Source: Apostichopus japonicus
Lineage: Eukaryota > Echinodermata > Holothuroidea > Aspidochirotida > Stichopodidae
Assembly (NCBI RefSeq): GCF_037975245.1
Contig: NC_092571.1
Span: forward strand, 11,419,917 to 11,483,916
Reading direction: 5' to 3'
DNA: 64,000 nucleotides
Positions 1-12,658 of this stretch are shown here, piece by piece; positions within the stretch are counted from its first letter, which is position 1, and each line of letters starts with the position of its first letter. The position numbers and the translations under genes are program-made. The notes beneath the pieces are model-generated. The model worked only from the letters and a program-made list of their open reading frames with translations, was not told the origin of the DNA and did no database searches.

Positions 1-498
1 TAATCTACTACACTTTGCACAACCTGCAATCATCATCACAACCTCTCTCTGACTAGGCCTACTAGCGTTACTGTAGAGAACTAGGTCTCTGCCTAGGCTA
101 CTAATATTACATTCAGACCTAAGACCTACTTACATTAAAAATGACGTTCGATGAAGCTGATTGAAGGAACATTGACTTACCATCTTTATTGTATATTCAC
201 TTCAGCAATAATCTCTCTTCCGAAGTCCTATTATATGAAATAGTTGTCCTGTCATAAAACCTAACGCACAGGAAGTTTAAAGTCGAGGAGAAAACAAACA
301 GTATCACTAAGCCTATACTACTATCTAACAGGATGTGTGTACTATCAGGGAGTTGTGGAATAACATTCCCTGATAGTATGTATATGTACTGTATGCATAC
401 CTCAGCAATGTAGTATCATCATCAGTACCAAATACTGCTGACAGACCATGCATTTGGGGATAAATAATAAATACATGGGGCAGTTATTTTTACGACAC
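1..498. other. No gene seen at left edge
   Basis: AT-rich sequence with a local inverted pair (atcagggagttgtggaataacattccctgat at about 345-376 forms a short hairpin). No convincing exon. The last about 20 bases belong to the repeat that hosts the 333-bp MITE. Confidence 0.5.
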
Positions 499-503
499 TA
501 AGC

Positions 504-836
504 CAGGGGCGTCGGAGCCGGTACGGACCAATATTCACGGCGCCAAAAAAAAAGGGACTAAGAAAACAAAATGGCAAAAAATAAAGAACCCAAATGAAAC
601 AAGCAAGTAGGCTAAATGTGACAACTCTGGCATGGCAGGGGTCTTGTTTTCAAGCTCGGGAAGTGCTATTTCCTTCAATCTGGGAGGTATTTCTTCAAAA
701 TTGGCTCCATTACGCTACGCGCCAACCATGGTGGCGGGTAGCGTAGTTTGACCTACCAAACGTCCCCCCGATAATTATGATAGATGGCCACACTCTGATC
801 TGCCGTACCAATCCCATATAGCTTCCGACGCCCCTG
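504..836. mobile_element. 333-bp MITE with GGGGCGTCGGA termini and TAAGC target duplication
   Basis: The ends are CAGGGGCGTCGGAgCC and the inverse ggcTTCCGACGCCCCTG, flanked by direct TAAGC at 499-503 and 837-841. Inside, around 700-750, is the segment tacgctacgcgccaaccatg, shared with the larger elements at 2081 and 8268. The flanks (cagttatttttacgac and gaccacaaat) match an uninterrupted repeat at 31979 and 39938, which confirms the insertion. Confidence 0.8.
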
Positions 837-840
837 TAAG

Positions 841-1199
841 CGACCACAAATATAAAACTAAAACTGCAGTAATATGCATGTGTAACACCGGTGTGACACC
901 GTCGCTGTTAAGTTTTGCATATTCATAACTAAACTCACATATTGGCGTGGTCTAGCTCTTATAACAAGAGCCGTTTTTCAAAAATGCTTTCCAAATTTTA
1001 CCATTTTTACCCCTTTTCCGTTACTTTTAGCAACTATCACTGTCATTTTCAGTCATCAAAATGACACATTTCATTCACGAACAACATCGGCGGTACGTTG
1101 AAAAATAAGACAAATCATAGGATCAAACATTTTCTTCCTTTTTCGAAACGCTAATAATCGCTCTATAATTCAAGACGCATTAAACCTGTGAATCTGAAT
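841..1199. other. No gene seen: unique AT-rich sequence with remnant of older repeat
   Basis: The first about 40 bases continue the repeat interrupted by the 333-bp MITE. The rest shows no ORF, exon-like segment or recognisable repeat. Confidence 0.5.
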
Positions 1200-1565
1200 C
1201 AGAATGGTATCAAGTTTGACTAACTTGAATGTGTTGTCAATTCAAACAAATTAATTTACTACCAAAGACTTGACGTATACCTTGTCATTTATTTGACTAT
1301 AGACTTAAATTTTAAAAGTTAAGTCAAAGTCAAATAAATGACAAGGTATCGTCAAGTCTATGGTAATAAATTAATTTGTATTAACGAGTCCAGCATGAGT
1401 CAAGTCACATTAATTTGTACGTATACCTTGTCAAAACGGTCTAGTATAAACCTTGATGTCGAGATCATTGAATGTGTTGTTAAAAGTTAAGTCTAGTCAA
1501 ATATAAGACATGGTATAGTTAAGACTATTGTCGTAAATTAATTTGGATTAAATTAGTCCAACTGT
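1200..1565. repeat. Two tandem palindromic units, the first a near-perfect 60-bp hairpin
   Basis: Bases 1247-1306 pair with 1321-1380 around a 14-nt loop with only a few mismatches. The arm core is taccttgtcatttatttgac. A diverged second palindrome lies at about 1408-1560, with the same attaatttg and taccttgtc elements. No coding content seen. Confidence 0.8.
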
Positions 1566-2080
1566 GGACATGTCACATTACACATAATAATCGAGACAGA
1601 ACGGTTTAGTAGATGTTCTTTCTAAAAGCCAAACATAATCTTGAAGAAAAAAATCCGAGCCAATTAATATGAAATTATGACCAGGCAAGTCCAGTGTGAC
1701 TCACGTCTATACCGTGGAAGTTTGATTGTGTATCATAACCGCTTCTTGTCATTTATGTCTGCCGACTAAGGAGCCCAACTTATTAATAGATAGAGGAGGA
1801 TTCCAGAGATTTAGCATATTTTAATGTTGAATGTATATATATATTGAAGACCGGAACAGCTATGAAAACACTATTATCAGTTAAGTCGGCTGCATAAAGT
1901 CACTACTTAAAATGTTTTAAGACGTATTGCCCGTTGCACAAGGAATGGACATTTGATAACGTTTGGACCCAACGTTGAAGTATTGTTACGTACGAATATT
2001 TAAAATGATCAATATGTATAGCGTTAACTAAATACATAGGCAAGGTTAGTGTGTTCGAACTAATAAATTACAATACCTTA
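1566..2080. other. No gene seen
   Basis: AT-rich sequence without ORFs over 60 codons and without obvious repeats, up to the left terminus of the element at 2081. Confidence 0.5.
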
Positions 2081-4265
2081 GCAGGCGCGTATCCAGGATT
2101 TTCACACCCGGGGCGCAAATTACTATCTAAGCGTAGCGCCACCATCGGTTGGCGCGCAGCGTACAAGAAAATTTCTTATTTTGATACCCCCAGATCACCG
2201 GAAACGGCACTTCTCGGGCTTGAAATGACCAACCAGATGTACACTTTTTGCCTGAGAACCAAGTATTTCCTAATAGTTTTTTTTTTCCATCCATAACCTT
2301 TTTGAAGATTGTCAACCCGGCACACATCATGTTCGACCTGATCGCATCTCCTGTGTGTCTTTGCTTTTGTAGGTGATTCTACGTCGCGGCCCACAATACC
2401 CGTCAGCCCCACTTTTCAAGGTTTTAAGCCCCATATTTGTTCAGAATTTGAAAATTCACAGTTCTCATGAATAAACTCACTTGAAAACATACCCATAATG
2501 TTGTACAAAATTTCATCTATGGACAACCAATATAGAAAAACTTCCTTCAACCCCTAACAGACCGGTCAAAATTGCACGAGTAGAGGGAAGTGTGATGTAG
2601 AATGCTGGTCAGAAATTTTCGAAAATTCAGACACAGTTAATTTATTGGTGTACAAATATTAAAACCTGTTCTAACGGCTATTATAAAACTTGGTTGAAGG
2701 AAATGAAAAAATAGCAGATATTTCCGAAAGCGAACACTACACACATAGGCGTAGGAGGCGCGGCGGCAGTGGCGGAGCTAGGGGTATTGGTCAGGAGTGG
2801 CGAGAATGGTCTGAAGGGGCGCTTTCGACACTATCTAAGCGGAGCGCCACCACTGGTTGGCGCGTAGCGCACAGAAAAATTTTGAGTAAAGATACTCCCT
2901 AGATCGCCGGAAATGACCCTTTCCGGGCCTGGCTAATTTGCATATAAACGAAGAATAAATAGGTGTCATCTCCAAATTACACCAACAAAATGTGACAAAT
3001 GTCAATAAGTAGATGAGAGCGCAATGAAAAAGTCAATAATCTAGAATAAGTAAAAAGTGGTAAAGGCTGAAAAACGCGCCAGCAGTCCATTTGAGTCCGT
3101 CGGGGGGGGGGGCATGCGCCCCCTGACCGTATGGACGCTCCGCCACTGCGCGGCGGGGGTGCAGCCCCCTAATTCGCCATTACTAATGTAAAAGAGAGCT
3201 TTGACATAATTGGACCTCCATGGTTTTTATACATCTACATGAGACATGTCGTTGTTTACATTAGCATCCCGCGGTATACTGCGCAATTTGAACGGACCGC
3301 ACGGTACATGATGGCATGCGATGTAATAACCGATGCTTGCTTATATGATATCGACATTGACACGTTGAACGCGCGCTTCGCGCGCGAAAATTTTGGGTTA
3401 TTTTTTCAGGCAAGTCGGACAGTTTTGAGGATTTTCATCCTGGAACGCCATTTTCATGCTCACTGATATGATGTGATATCTGCTGTTTGCGTTACAAATT
3501 CGAACAGGCGCGTAGCGAGGAATTTGCCAAGGGAGGGGCGAAGCCTGTAGGCAAATTATCTCAGCGTAGCGCCACCATAGGTTGGCGCGAAGCGTACAAG
3601 AAAATTTTGGCCGAAAATGCCTCCCAGATCGTTGGAAATGGCACTACCCAGGACCATTTGTTAGCGCGAAGCGTACAAGCAAATTTTGGCCGAATGTCTC
3701 CCAGATCGCTGGAAATGACACTTCCCAGGCCTTGTAAGTTGCATCTAAGCACTTTCTATCTTGAAATTACTTAGCGATATCATTTAAAACAATGCTGAAT
3801 GGGGGGGGGGCGGGCGAAAATCGTCATGGTCCCTGACGACACGGTCGAGTTCGAGACCAGCCACAGTTGGTTTCATAGCACAATTCTACACACGCGTTTT
3901 GATAGACCATATATAGTATATATATAGATCATTAGTGAGAGAGGAAAATGGAAACGTCAAAAAATTGAGTTGTCGGTGAAAGGGGTAGGGTGAGTTACAC
4001 TTTTACGAAATCATTGATCCGTCACTGGCTACCCTTCAGCGCTGTAATGATGTCACTGTTCCTCTTTCTCTTCCCGGTGTCTTTTTCTTTTACTCCCTCC
4101 TTTTCTCCTTCTTCTCTCCTTCTTCTTTTTCTTTTCTCTTCCTTCCTCTCCTCCTCTTCTTTTTCCCCTCTTTTTTTCCTTTTTTCTTCTCTTTTTTTTT
4201 CTCTCCTCTTTTTCTTACCCGGGGGGCGCGCGCCCCCAACGCCCCCCCCCTGGATACGCACCTGC
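2081..4265 (+). mobile_element. 2.2-kb non-autonomous DNA element A, TIR GCAGGYGCGTATCCAGG
   Basis: Starts gcaggcgcgtatccagg and ends cctggatacgcacctgc, inverse of each other apart from one base, flanked by TA on both sides (2079-2080 and 4266-4267). It contains four or more degenerate copies of a GC-rich module (ctaagcgtagcgccaccat, ggttggcgcg.agcg) at about 2128, 2833, 3558 and 3661, and a 140-bp pyrimidine tract at 4080-4220. No transposase is seen. Its ORFs are repeat by-products. An inverted copy lies at 8268-10102. Confidence 0.82.
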
Positions 4266-7200
4266 TAAGTTAGGCCTAGCAGTTCGATTGCAAGATATTT
4301 TTAAATCTAATTTAAGACACAATATAATATAAAATACAAAACTGCTAACACTGCCTATAGCGGCTTATGTCAAAGCGCTTTCGTTACCACCGCTATCCCT
4401 ACCACTGCAACCCCTTCCCTCCTCCCCACCCACTCCTTCTCCACCCTTCCTCCCTACACCTCTCCCCCCCCCCCACCCACCCACCCACCTACCCTTCCGA
4501 AAGTCCGGTCTTGTTTACATATTACGACTTTTTTCCGTTTATTTTAGACTTCCTGTCATTGCCATAGACAAATATTGCCCACTCACTGGATCCGGTACAC
4601 AACGAAGGAACAAATATACATACGATCTTGAGTTATCAAAAGGAACGTGTATATATACGATTCTGTTGATCTTATGAACTTAATCATAACTATAATTTTT
4701 ATTTGTTTCTTGATCAAGGGTCAAAATTCAAGAAACGTGTAATGGGATTGTAAACAAGGCCGCCATATAAAGTACAAGTGCCTGAGAATCTTTAATATAT
4801 AACCTACGTTGCTAGGTTTCCCTTTGGTCAACCTTTTCTTTCATAATTGATGATTAATGAATCAATATTATTATTGATTATCGCTTGACCAACACTTAGA
4901 AATATTCTTGTTTTTTTCTCACGAAGTGAAGTTCAATGATTGTGTGAGTGGTGAACAAATTTGATTCGAGTTTCAAAGTTTCGTCACCCAAATAATGTAT
5001 CTCCGAACTTGCATGGTAAAATTATATTGGATTACTAAGGATTTTACTATCTTTAACAATAATAGTCACCATGCATGACAAAAACAACAGGATATTGATC
5101 AAATTCAACGCGAAAAGCTATTTGAAATGAATAACAAATAATTACAAATAATAACTCTGTTGATTTCTTGCACACCGTTGAAGCCCAACTGCTGTTAGTG
5201 CAGGTTGTATATTATAATGGTCGTTTTTCATTTTGTTGTAAATGAACATTTAAAGCGGCTGGGGTTGTAAGTCTATCTTGACGGACCATTATTCATCCTT
5301 TGATGAGCAACGTAAAAACTCAACAGAAAAACATGAAACCTTTTATTGATGCCATTTTTTTTGTATGAAGTTAAGAACTGAATTAAAACAATAAATTAAC
5401 ATTAATATCTAAATTTTTACTTAGAAGTTGACGGCATGATCGGCTTAGACGGTATGTATCTTCAAGTTTGCTCGAAAGTATGATGAAAAAAATTGTTACA
5501 GTTATTTTACATTTTAACTGCATGCCACGATATCACAGAGGCATTTTTACCTCGCTGCTTGAGATATTTTTATTAACACTATACGCCATGAATGATAATA
5601 GCTTGAAAGGTCAGAAAAACCACAGGAAAATACTTCATATCAGAAAAGCAACAGTAAATAATCTTTTTCGATATGTTATGAGCATTTCTCTATTTTTGTG
5701 TGGCTCGGATGTCAGAGTACAGAAATATGAAGAAGTACATGTAAGGGTGAAATTGTAGCAATTTTAGAACCGGAATTTCGGCATTCCAAGAGCAGCGTTT
5801 CATAAACAGGTAAATAAACTTGTTTACAAGTGACAAAAACAGTTTCATGATACGGAAATTGAAAGTGCCATAAATGACCAACGTGTCTGTCTAGTGGGGG
5901 CAAGGGGGAAGCAAATGAGAACTTCTAAAGGATTTAGGGACGATAATTAGATAGTTCGCATATATCAGACATTTTGTTAAAAAATAATTTCAAAATCGAA
6001 ACAGCATTCAATCGTCACTTGTAGTTTTTCTTCTTGTCATATCAATATAAGTAATCTACCTACATTATAAAGTCTCAAAACAGACTCCGTCGGCTTTGCA
6101 TAAATTCGGGAAATTCAAGAAAATTCTGGAAACATGAAGAAAGAATGACAGAGTTTCTTTCTTTCAATAAAAGTGAAGTTATAGGCCTATGTAATAATAT
6201 TTCCTACACAGTTCTCAACCAGCCTGACAAGAGAGAACTGTAGAGAACTATTTTTTGTTATGGTTTTGTGTGAACATTAGTGATCAAAGAGAGAATAGGT
6301 AGCTGGTAGTGGTGCAGGGACAGGGTGGGTGGGTTGGGGTGCGTGCGGAGTGGTTCAACCGAGTTAACAACATGCCATGCACTTTCGCACTTTCTTCGAT
6401 AACTTTATAATTCTGTGAACAGGATATTTGATTCAAGTTGTTATTTGGTATTTTGGCTAAATATGGCAAGACGTACATTTCAACTTAACGTATCCTTGTT
6501 TACCGGCCATGATCTGAGTCAGTCTTACCGTTTCTAGACATTCAAACTAGGGGATGTATAGGGAGGGGAGGTGGAGGAGGTATACTAATGTACTCTACGA
6601 GATCGATAGTAAGTATATGTTTAATGGTTCAATTGAAACAAATAGTCCCCTGCCAGGACATTTTCCATGTCAGTATTATTCTCACGATACATGTGTTAGC
6701 AAACTCACAGAACATGCTTGTCAACTTCTTTGATCTCTTCTCCATTATAATGCACTGTATTCCAAAGGAAGCCTTCAAATTGATCAAATTGAAGTGAGAG
6801 TGTGCAGTCCCTTCCCTCTTTCCCACCCCACGAAGTACCGTAGTTATTAGCGCAACTGCGGGCCTAAATTATAGTCTAAATATGCCTCCAAATGTATACC
6901 ATTTGACATCGATACAATTTCAATGTTTTCAGGAGGGTAGCCAGACCCCTTCTTCTTCTACGACCGTCGGTTTCACGGCCGTAACATTCCACCCCGCCGT
7001 CATTAAAGCTTGGATGAGTCTCTGAGTTGACAGTTGATAGAAAAAGTATACCACCGAGCTGGCACAGAATGAATCCCTACTATATTAACCGCCTGGTCCG
7101 TAAACAGATCGATATAGTCATATCAGAAATAATCAAGATTTAAAACTTCGGATATCTAGCCTCGACTCAAACAAAATTATATAGATTTACCTAATTTTGG

Positions 7201-8267
7201 CGCCTCTTCCGCTATCATGCACAAGGTAAGGTATTGCCACACGATGCCGAGTAGGACTACTCTCCTGTACGCTGCCATTTTAACTTGTGCGTTTATAGAT
7301 TGGTTTTGCTGCGTTAAGTACAAATATGACTTATTGACATAAACTGCATAACATATCGTACAAGTTGAAACATGACCTTTGGTGCCAAAAAAATCCTTCT
7401 TGTTTATCGAAGATTTGAATCTCTTTATTCGGAGCAAATATAGCAGAATAAAAACTTTCAACCTAGGGTGATGAATGGTGTTAATTTAATATTCATTAGT
7501 TAACCATGCACGTAACCATTCTAATTAAAAGATAATACAGCAAGCCAGATAGAAAAGCATTACCAAATGTTAGTTTATTGATGCATTATGTTTATTTTAT
7601 TCATGGTATGCCACACAATAGACAAAACAAACAGACAAAGCTTTGTCCACACAAGATAACATACAGAAATAGCTGTGTCTATACCCTATTACCACACATA
7701 CCTATAGGCATTTATCATCATTTGTAAGATAGATAGTTTAGTTGGTACTTAAAAGTAACAATAAGACACAGAAAGTTCGATGTCGGCGACAAAACAAGCA
7801 GTGAGGCTTCTCTGAAACGTTCTTGATGGTTGCATTTGCCTTTAAATGAATATCAGCCTTGTGCACAATATTGCAGGATTGTTCTGACCTCATGACACCT
7901 TCTAGGTGTCCAAATTTAGGCTATATTGCCGAATATGAATACCATAAATGCCTACGAAATTGCTCGTGTAATTTATGACATTGTTCTAATTACACTTCCT
8001 GTCCTGGCTGTCCTTTGCTTGAAGACACCACCTTTATCTTCACAATGACATGTTCGAATACAAAAAATAACAGATTTTTAACTATCCTCAGTGCAAATAC
8101 ATATGTATATATATATATATACGAAACTATTTTGAAGTTGAGTAAGTACATTAGGAAGTTATGATACATTGTGCGTGTGGATTTGATCCAGTCGTTTGCT
8201 AGATAGGCCAACGCTAATAATAGAAATACTAGAAGTTTTAATGTATATAAAGCTTCAGAAATTTATA
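4266..8267. other. About 4 kb between the inverted elements; one candidate exon only
   Basis: Mostly AT-rich, with C-rich runs at 4430-4490. Apart from the minus-strand signal-peptide-like exon at 7191-7278, I see no exon, tRNA or structured repeat. ORFs of 60-96 codons (for example 5468-5758) show no recognisable motif. Confidence 0.5.
7191..7278 (-). CDS. Candidate first coding exon (signal peptide) of an unidentified minus-strand gene
   Basis: Reading the minus strand from ATG at 7278-7276 gives MAAYRRVVLLGIVWQYLTLC then MIAEEAPKL, followed directly by a gtaaat donor in phase 1. This looks like a signal-peptide exon, and phase 1 is the usual phase for joining extracellular modules. No convincing downstream exon was found between 1 and 7190, so it may be an orphan, a decayed gene or chance. 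Confidence 0.33.
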
Positions 8268-10102
8268 ACAGGTGCGTATCCAGGGGGGGCGTTGGGGCGC
8301 GCGCCCCCCGGGTAAGAAAAAGAGGAGAGAAAAAAAAAGAGAAGAAAAAAGGAAAAAAGAGGGGAAAAAGAGGAGGAGGAGAGGAAGGAAGGGAAAAGAA
8401 AAAGAAGAAAGAGAGAAGAAGGAGAAAAGGAGGGAGTAAAAGAAAAACGCGAAGACACCGGGAAGAGAAAGAGGAACAGTGACATCATTACAGCGCTGAA
8501 GGGTAGCCAGTGATGGATTAATGATTTCGTAAAAGTGTGCCTCGCCCTACCCCTTACACCGACAACTCCATTTTTGGATTCCATTTTCCTCTCTCACTAA
8601 TGATCTATATATATACTATATATGGTCTATCATAACGCGTGTGTAGAATTGTGCTATGAAACCAACTGTGGCTGGTCTCGAACTCGACCGTGTCGTCGGG
8701 TAACATGACGCATTTTGGGATGGGGGCGACCGCCCCCCCCCCATTCAGCATTTTTTTAAATGATATCGCTAAGTAATTTCAAAATAGAAAGTGCTTAGAT
8801 GCAACTTACAAGGCCTGGGAAGTGTCATTTCCAGCGATCTGGGAGACATTTTCGGCCAAAATTTGCTTGTACGCTTCGCGCTAACAAATGGTCCTGGGTA
8901 GTGCCATTTCCAGCGATCTGGGAGGCATTTTCGGCCAAAATTTTCTTGTACGCTTCGCGCCAACCTATGGTGGCGCTACGCTTAGATAATTTGCCTACAG
9001 GCTTCGCCCCTCCCTTGGCAAATTCCTCGCTACGCGCCTGTTCGAATTTGTAACGCAAACAGCAGATATCACATCATATCAGTGAGCATGAAAATGGCGT
9101 TCCAGGATGAAAATCCTCAAAACTGTCCGACTTGCTTGAAAAAATAACCAAAAATTTCAACGTGTCAATGTCAATATCATATAAGCAAGCATCGGTTATT
9201 ACATCGCATGCCATCATGTACCGTACGGTCCGTTCAAATTGCGCAGTATACCGCGGGATGCTAATGTAAACAACGAAATGTCTCATGTAGATGTATAAAA
9301 AGCATGGAGGTCCAATTATGTCAAAAGTTTCTTTTACATTAGTAATGGCGAATTAGGGGGCTGCACCCCCGCCGCGCAGTGGCGGAGCGTCCATACGGTC
9401 AGGGGGCGGATGCCCCCCCCCCCCCCCTGATGGACTCAAATGGACTGCTGGAGCCTTTTTCAGCTCTTTTTTTACTACTTTTTACTTATTCTAGATTATT
9501 GACTTTTTTATTGCGCTCTCATCTACTTATTGACATTTGTCACATTTTGTTGGTGTAATTTGGCGATGACACCCTATTCTTCGTTTATATGCAAATTAGC
9601 CAGGCCCTGAAAGGGTCATTTCCGGCGATCTAGGGAGTATCTTTACTCAAAATTTGTCTGTGCGCTACGCGCCAACCAGTGGTGGCGCTCCGCTTAGATA
9701 GTGTCGAAAGCGCCCCTACAGACCATTCTCGCCCCTCCTGACCAATACCTCTAGCTCCGCCACTGCCGCCGCGCCTCCTACGCCTATGTGTGTAGTGTTC
9801 GGTTTCGGAAATATCTGCTATTTTTTCATTTCCTTCAACCAAGTTTTATAATAGCCGTTATAAGAGGTTTAATATTTGTACACCAATAAATTAACTGTGT
9901 CTGAATTTTCGAAAATTTCTGACCAACATTCTGCATCACACTTCCCTCTACTCGTGCAATTTTGACCGGTCTATTAGGGGTTGAAGGTAGTTTTTCTATA
10001 TTGGTTGTCCATAGATGAAATTTTGTACAACTTCGATGGTGGCGCTCCGCTTAGATAGTAATTCGCGCCCCCCGGGTGTGAAAATCCTGGATACGCCCCT
10101 TT
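8268..10102 (-). mobile_element. 1.8-kb non-autonomous DNA element A', inverted copy of the element at 2081
   Basis: The sequence is the reverse complement of 2081-4265 with high identity over the shared parts. Its ends (caggtgcgtatccagg and cctggatacgcccct) are again next to TA. It lacks about 355 bp present at 2150-2500 of the other copy, the junction falling between cgccaccatcg and ttgtacaaaa. No transposase is seen. Confidence 0.82.
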
Positions 10103-10276
10103 TAAAAAGTGTTATAAATAATATGGAGTTTTTCTCCCTGTTGTTTGTAGTCATGGCGAATAGTATGGATGAGTTTTGTTAGTAATTGGACCCTGATGGG
10201 CCTACTTCAGGCATTGCAATGTGGGTAGATCAGTTTTCGAAATATGTACAAGTTGCGGTGAGGGGTCTTTTCAAGG

Positions 10277-10887
10277 GGACAAACTAAAACGAATGACAGC
10301 GAATGACCGAATGACAATTGACTTTGTACAGGGTTAATTATCATTTGCGAATGACAGCGAATGCCAGCGAACGACAACGAATGACAATGAAGGACAGTGT
10401 TGAGAAGAGAATGAATGATTAACGGAGTGGAGTAAATGCGGTAAATGATTTGAGGAAAATCGCATCACGTGCATGGTTGCAGGGTTTTGGTGTAATTTAC
10501 GTATAGAAACCACAGGGAAAGTTTTTGTGTGAGATTGCGCTTGAGTGCTGTGCTTTTTACCTCTGTAGATTTATATAGAAAGATAACTGAAGCCGTTTCA
10601 AGATTATATAGTATTGTTAGTTTCTAACAATTAATATCGGAAAAAGTGACGTTAAATTTACTTTTTAAAATTAGACTTACAATTTCGCTTACTGTAAGGT
10701 GCGTTTTTATCTTGTTCGTACTTTACTAGATCTAGATACCCACGAAGTCTGAACTGTGATATCCGGTTGAAGCAAATGTCTGTGCTGTCATTACTGTCAT
10801 TCGTTTTAGTCAACGCATTTTTTAGTGTGTACAACATATTGTCATTCGTTATGTGTAACGCAATTGTCATTCGTTTTAGTAACACCC
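10277..10887. mobile_element. 611-bp hAT-like MITE with CTTTTCAAGG target duplication
   Basis: The left end carries actaaaacgaatgac at 10284 and the right end its inverse gtcattcgttttagt at 10866-10880. CTTTTCAAGG is duplicated at 10267-10276 and 10888-10897. Internally the left end has a run of gaatgacagc-type decamers (10290-10400). An 8-10 bp duplication suggests the hAT superfamily, but no transposase is present. Confidence 0.72.
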
Positions 10888-10897
10888 CTTTTCAAGG

Positions 10898-12658
10898 TTT
10901 GTCTTGGCCCGTTAGTGGGTGAAGGCGAGGTTCGTTTTGGGCCGTACCATCCCAGTGTCCCTTCAAATGAAAAATACATTTGGGAGGGTGCCAGCTGTCT
11001 CATATGGTGGGGGCGGGTCACATCGCCTGATCCCCGCATTTCGACGGAACACGCGTTTTTCATCGGATAACTGACGGGTAGTCCTACATCATTTTCCTCC
11101 TGATCCTACTATGTTTAACTAAACTTATACATTACTAAATAAGGTCATCCAAAGTACTCATGATAGCAGAACCGCACCCCCCCCCCCACCCCCCACCCCC
11201 ATCCTCGACTAATTACGTCAAGATTACCTAAGGCCTTGGACGATGATGTATTTAAACATGGGCGGAGGTTTTGTAACCCACTCATCCATAGAAAATGAAC
11301 TGAACTCATAACAGCCGGGCTTTCCTTTGCAGATGATCAAACGGATGAGCTTACTTAGAATATACGGCTATGGGTATCTATAAAATGTTTTAGTTCCGCG
11401 AAATGGTTGTTGCTTCTGCTCGATCTGTATTGCTCACAGGACGTAACACTAGGTAGTATTACACTAGAGTCAAGTGAGTATTACTACAGTACGTACATGT
11501 TTAAGGACGTTTTCAACGTGCCAAGAATTGAAATGCTGCTTTTATTTCTAACTGGACGAACATGCAATTCGTAGGACTTTACAGAAGCTTTTATCGATCA
11601 GTATAAGATTACCGCTAGATTAGATCTGTCCTGTGGTGTTTACCGGCAGTGACACAACGAGAAACTAGTACTCAGTAGTAGTAATAGTATAGGCTAGTAC
11701 TAGGCTATATAGTATTACAATTAGTAGACGTACCAACAAGTTATGGTTGTATTAAAGCTAGTGTAGTTTCTAGGTATAGGCTATATTCAATTGCTAATGC
11801 TAGGATATGAAAGTAGAATTAAACACAAGTATTGGGGGTAGCAAGCTTATTAAGGATTGAGATGACAGTCTACTCATGCTGTTTGTCCAGTAGGACAAGG
11901 CCTATATGGGCCTGACTGACGTTAAATTACTACATAAAGAAATTTGTTACTAATTAAGAATCCGTACCATTCCTAACCCCTAACCTTACTTCCTAACCCT
12001 AATTCCTAACCCTATTCCCTACTTCCTAATCCTATTCCCTACTTCCTAACCATAATTTCTAGCCCCTAGTAAGCTTCCCATTCATTTCATATGATACAGA
12101 TTCTAACGTTAGGCCAAAATTTCTGATTTGACTCTTTGAGTAAAGGGAAAGCGCACTGAGGTCACAAGCAAAAATGCATCACACCATTTTGTGTCATCAG
12201 GATTTCTTCTTTAGGGGCCTCAAAAAAAGTATACAGTGAATCTTATGAAATGCCCACATACCTACAGTAAAAAATAGATTTTCTCCTAGAAGCTTTCCAA
12301 GCTACTTTAGCATTGCTTTTTCATTGCATTGGCTTCATTCACTTGAAATTTGTATTTAACACAAACCTGATCTGTTATAGAAGTGATCTCTGATCACCAG
12401 TTCATCTGCCAAAAAAAAAAATCATGTTACAGGTTAGATTCTGATTCTTTGCTACTGAAATTGTCATCTACTGTTTCTCTTATATGTTATTAATGTTTAT
12501 TGTCAAGCTATTTCAAAAGTCAAGCAGTGACCAAAGCTGAATATATGTAACCTTGAGAAAACCACACAGGTTAATATTAAACATATAAAGTCCTATATTG
12601 TTGATATTTCAAACAATATCTATACCTTCATTTATTTTGTTCGCTCGCAATTCCACAG
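10898..12658. other. Region upstream of receptor 1: putative promoter / 5' UTR intron zone
   Basis: No coding exon recognised. Contains a C-rich run at 11178-11202 and a degenerate cctaaccctattccctactt-type minisatellite at about 11970-12065. Because the first coding exon has a splice acceptor at 12658, the transcription start and a non-coding first exon must lie in or beyond this stretch. I could not place a promoter. Confidence 0.4.
11970..12065. repeat. Degenerate cctaaccct / cctattccctactt minisatellite
   Basis: Five or so imperfect units of 16-20 bp built from ccta, accct and ttcct blocks. They superficially resemble CCCTAA telomeric repeats but are irregular. Confidence 0.6.

Noticed and set aside
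3990-4268. Ser/Phe/Leu-rich ORF and its Lys/Arg/Glu-rich reverse, also at 8255-8584
   Set aside because: Polypyrimidine/polypurine tract at the end of the duplicated TIR element.
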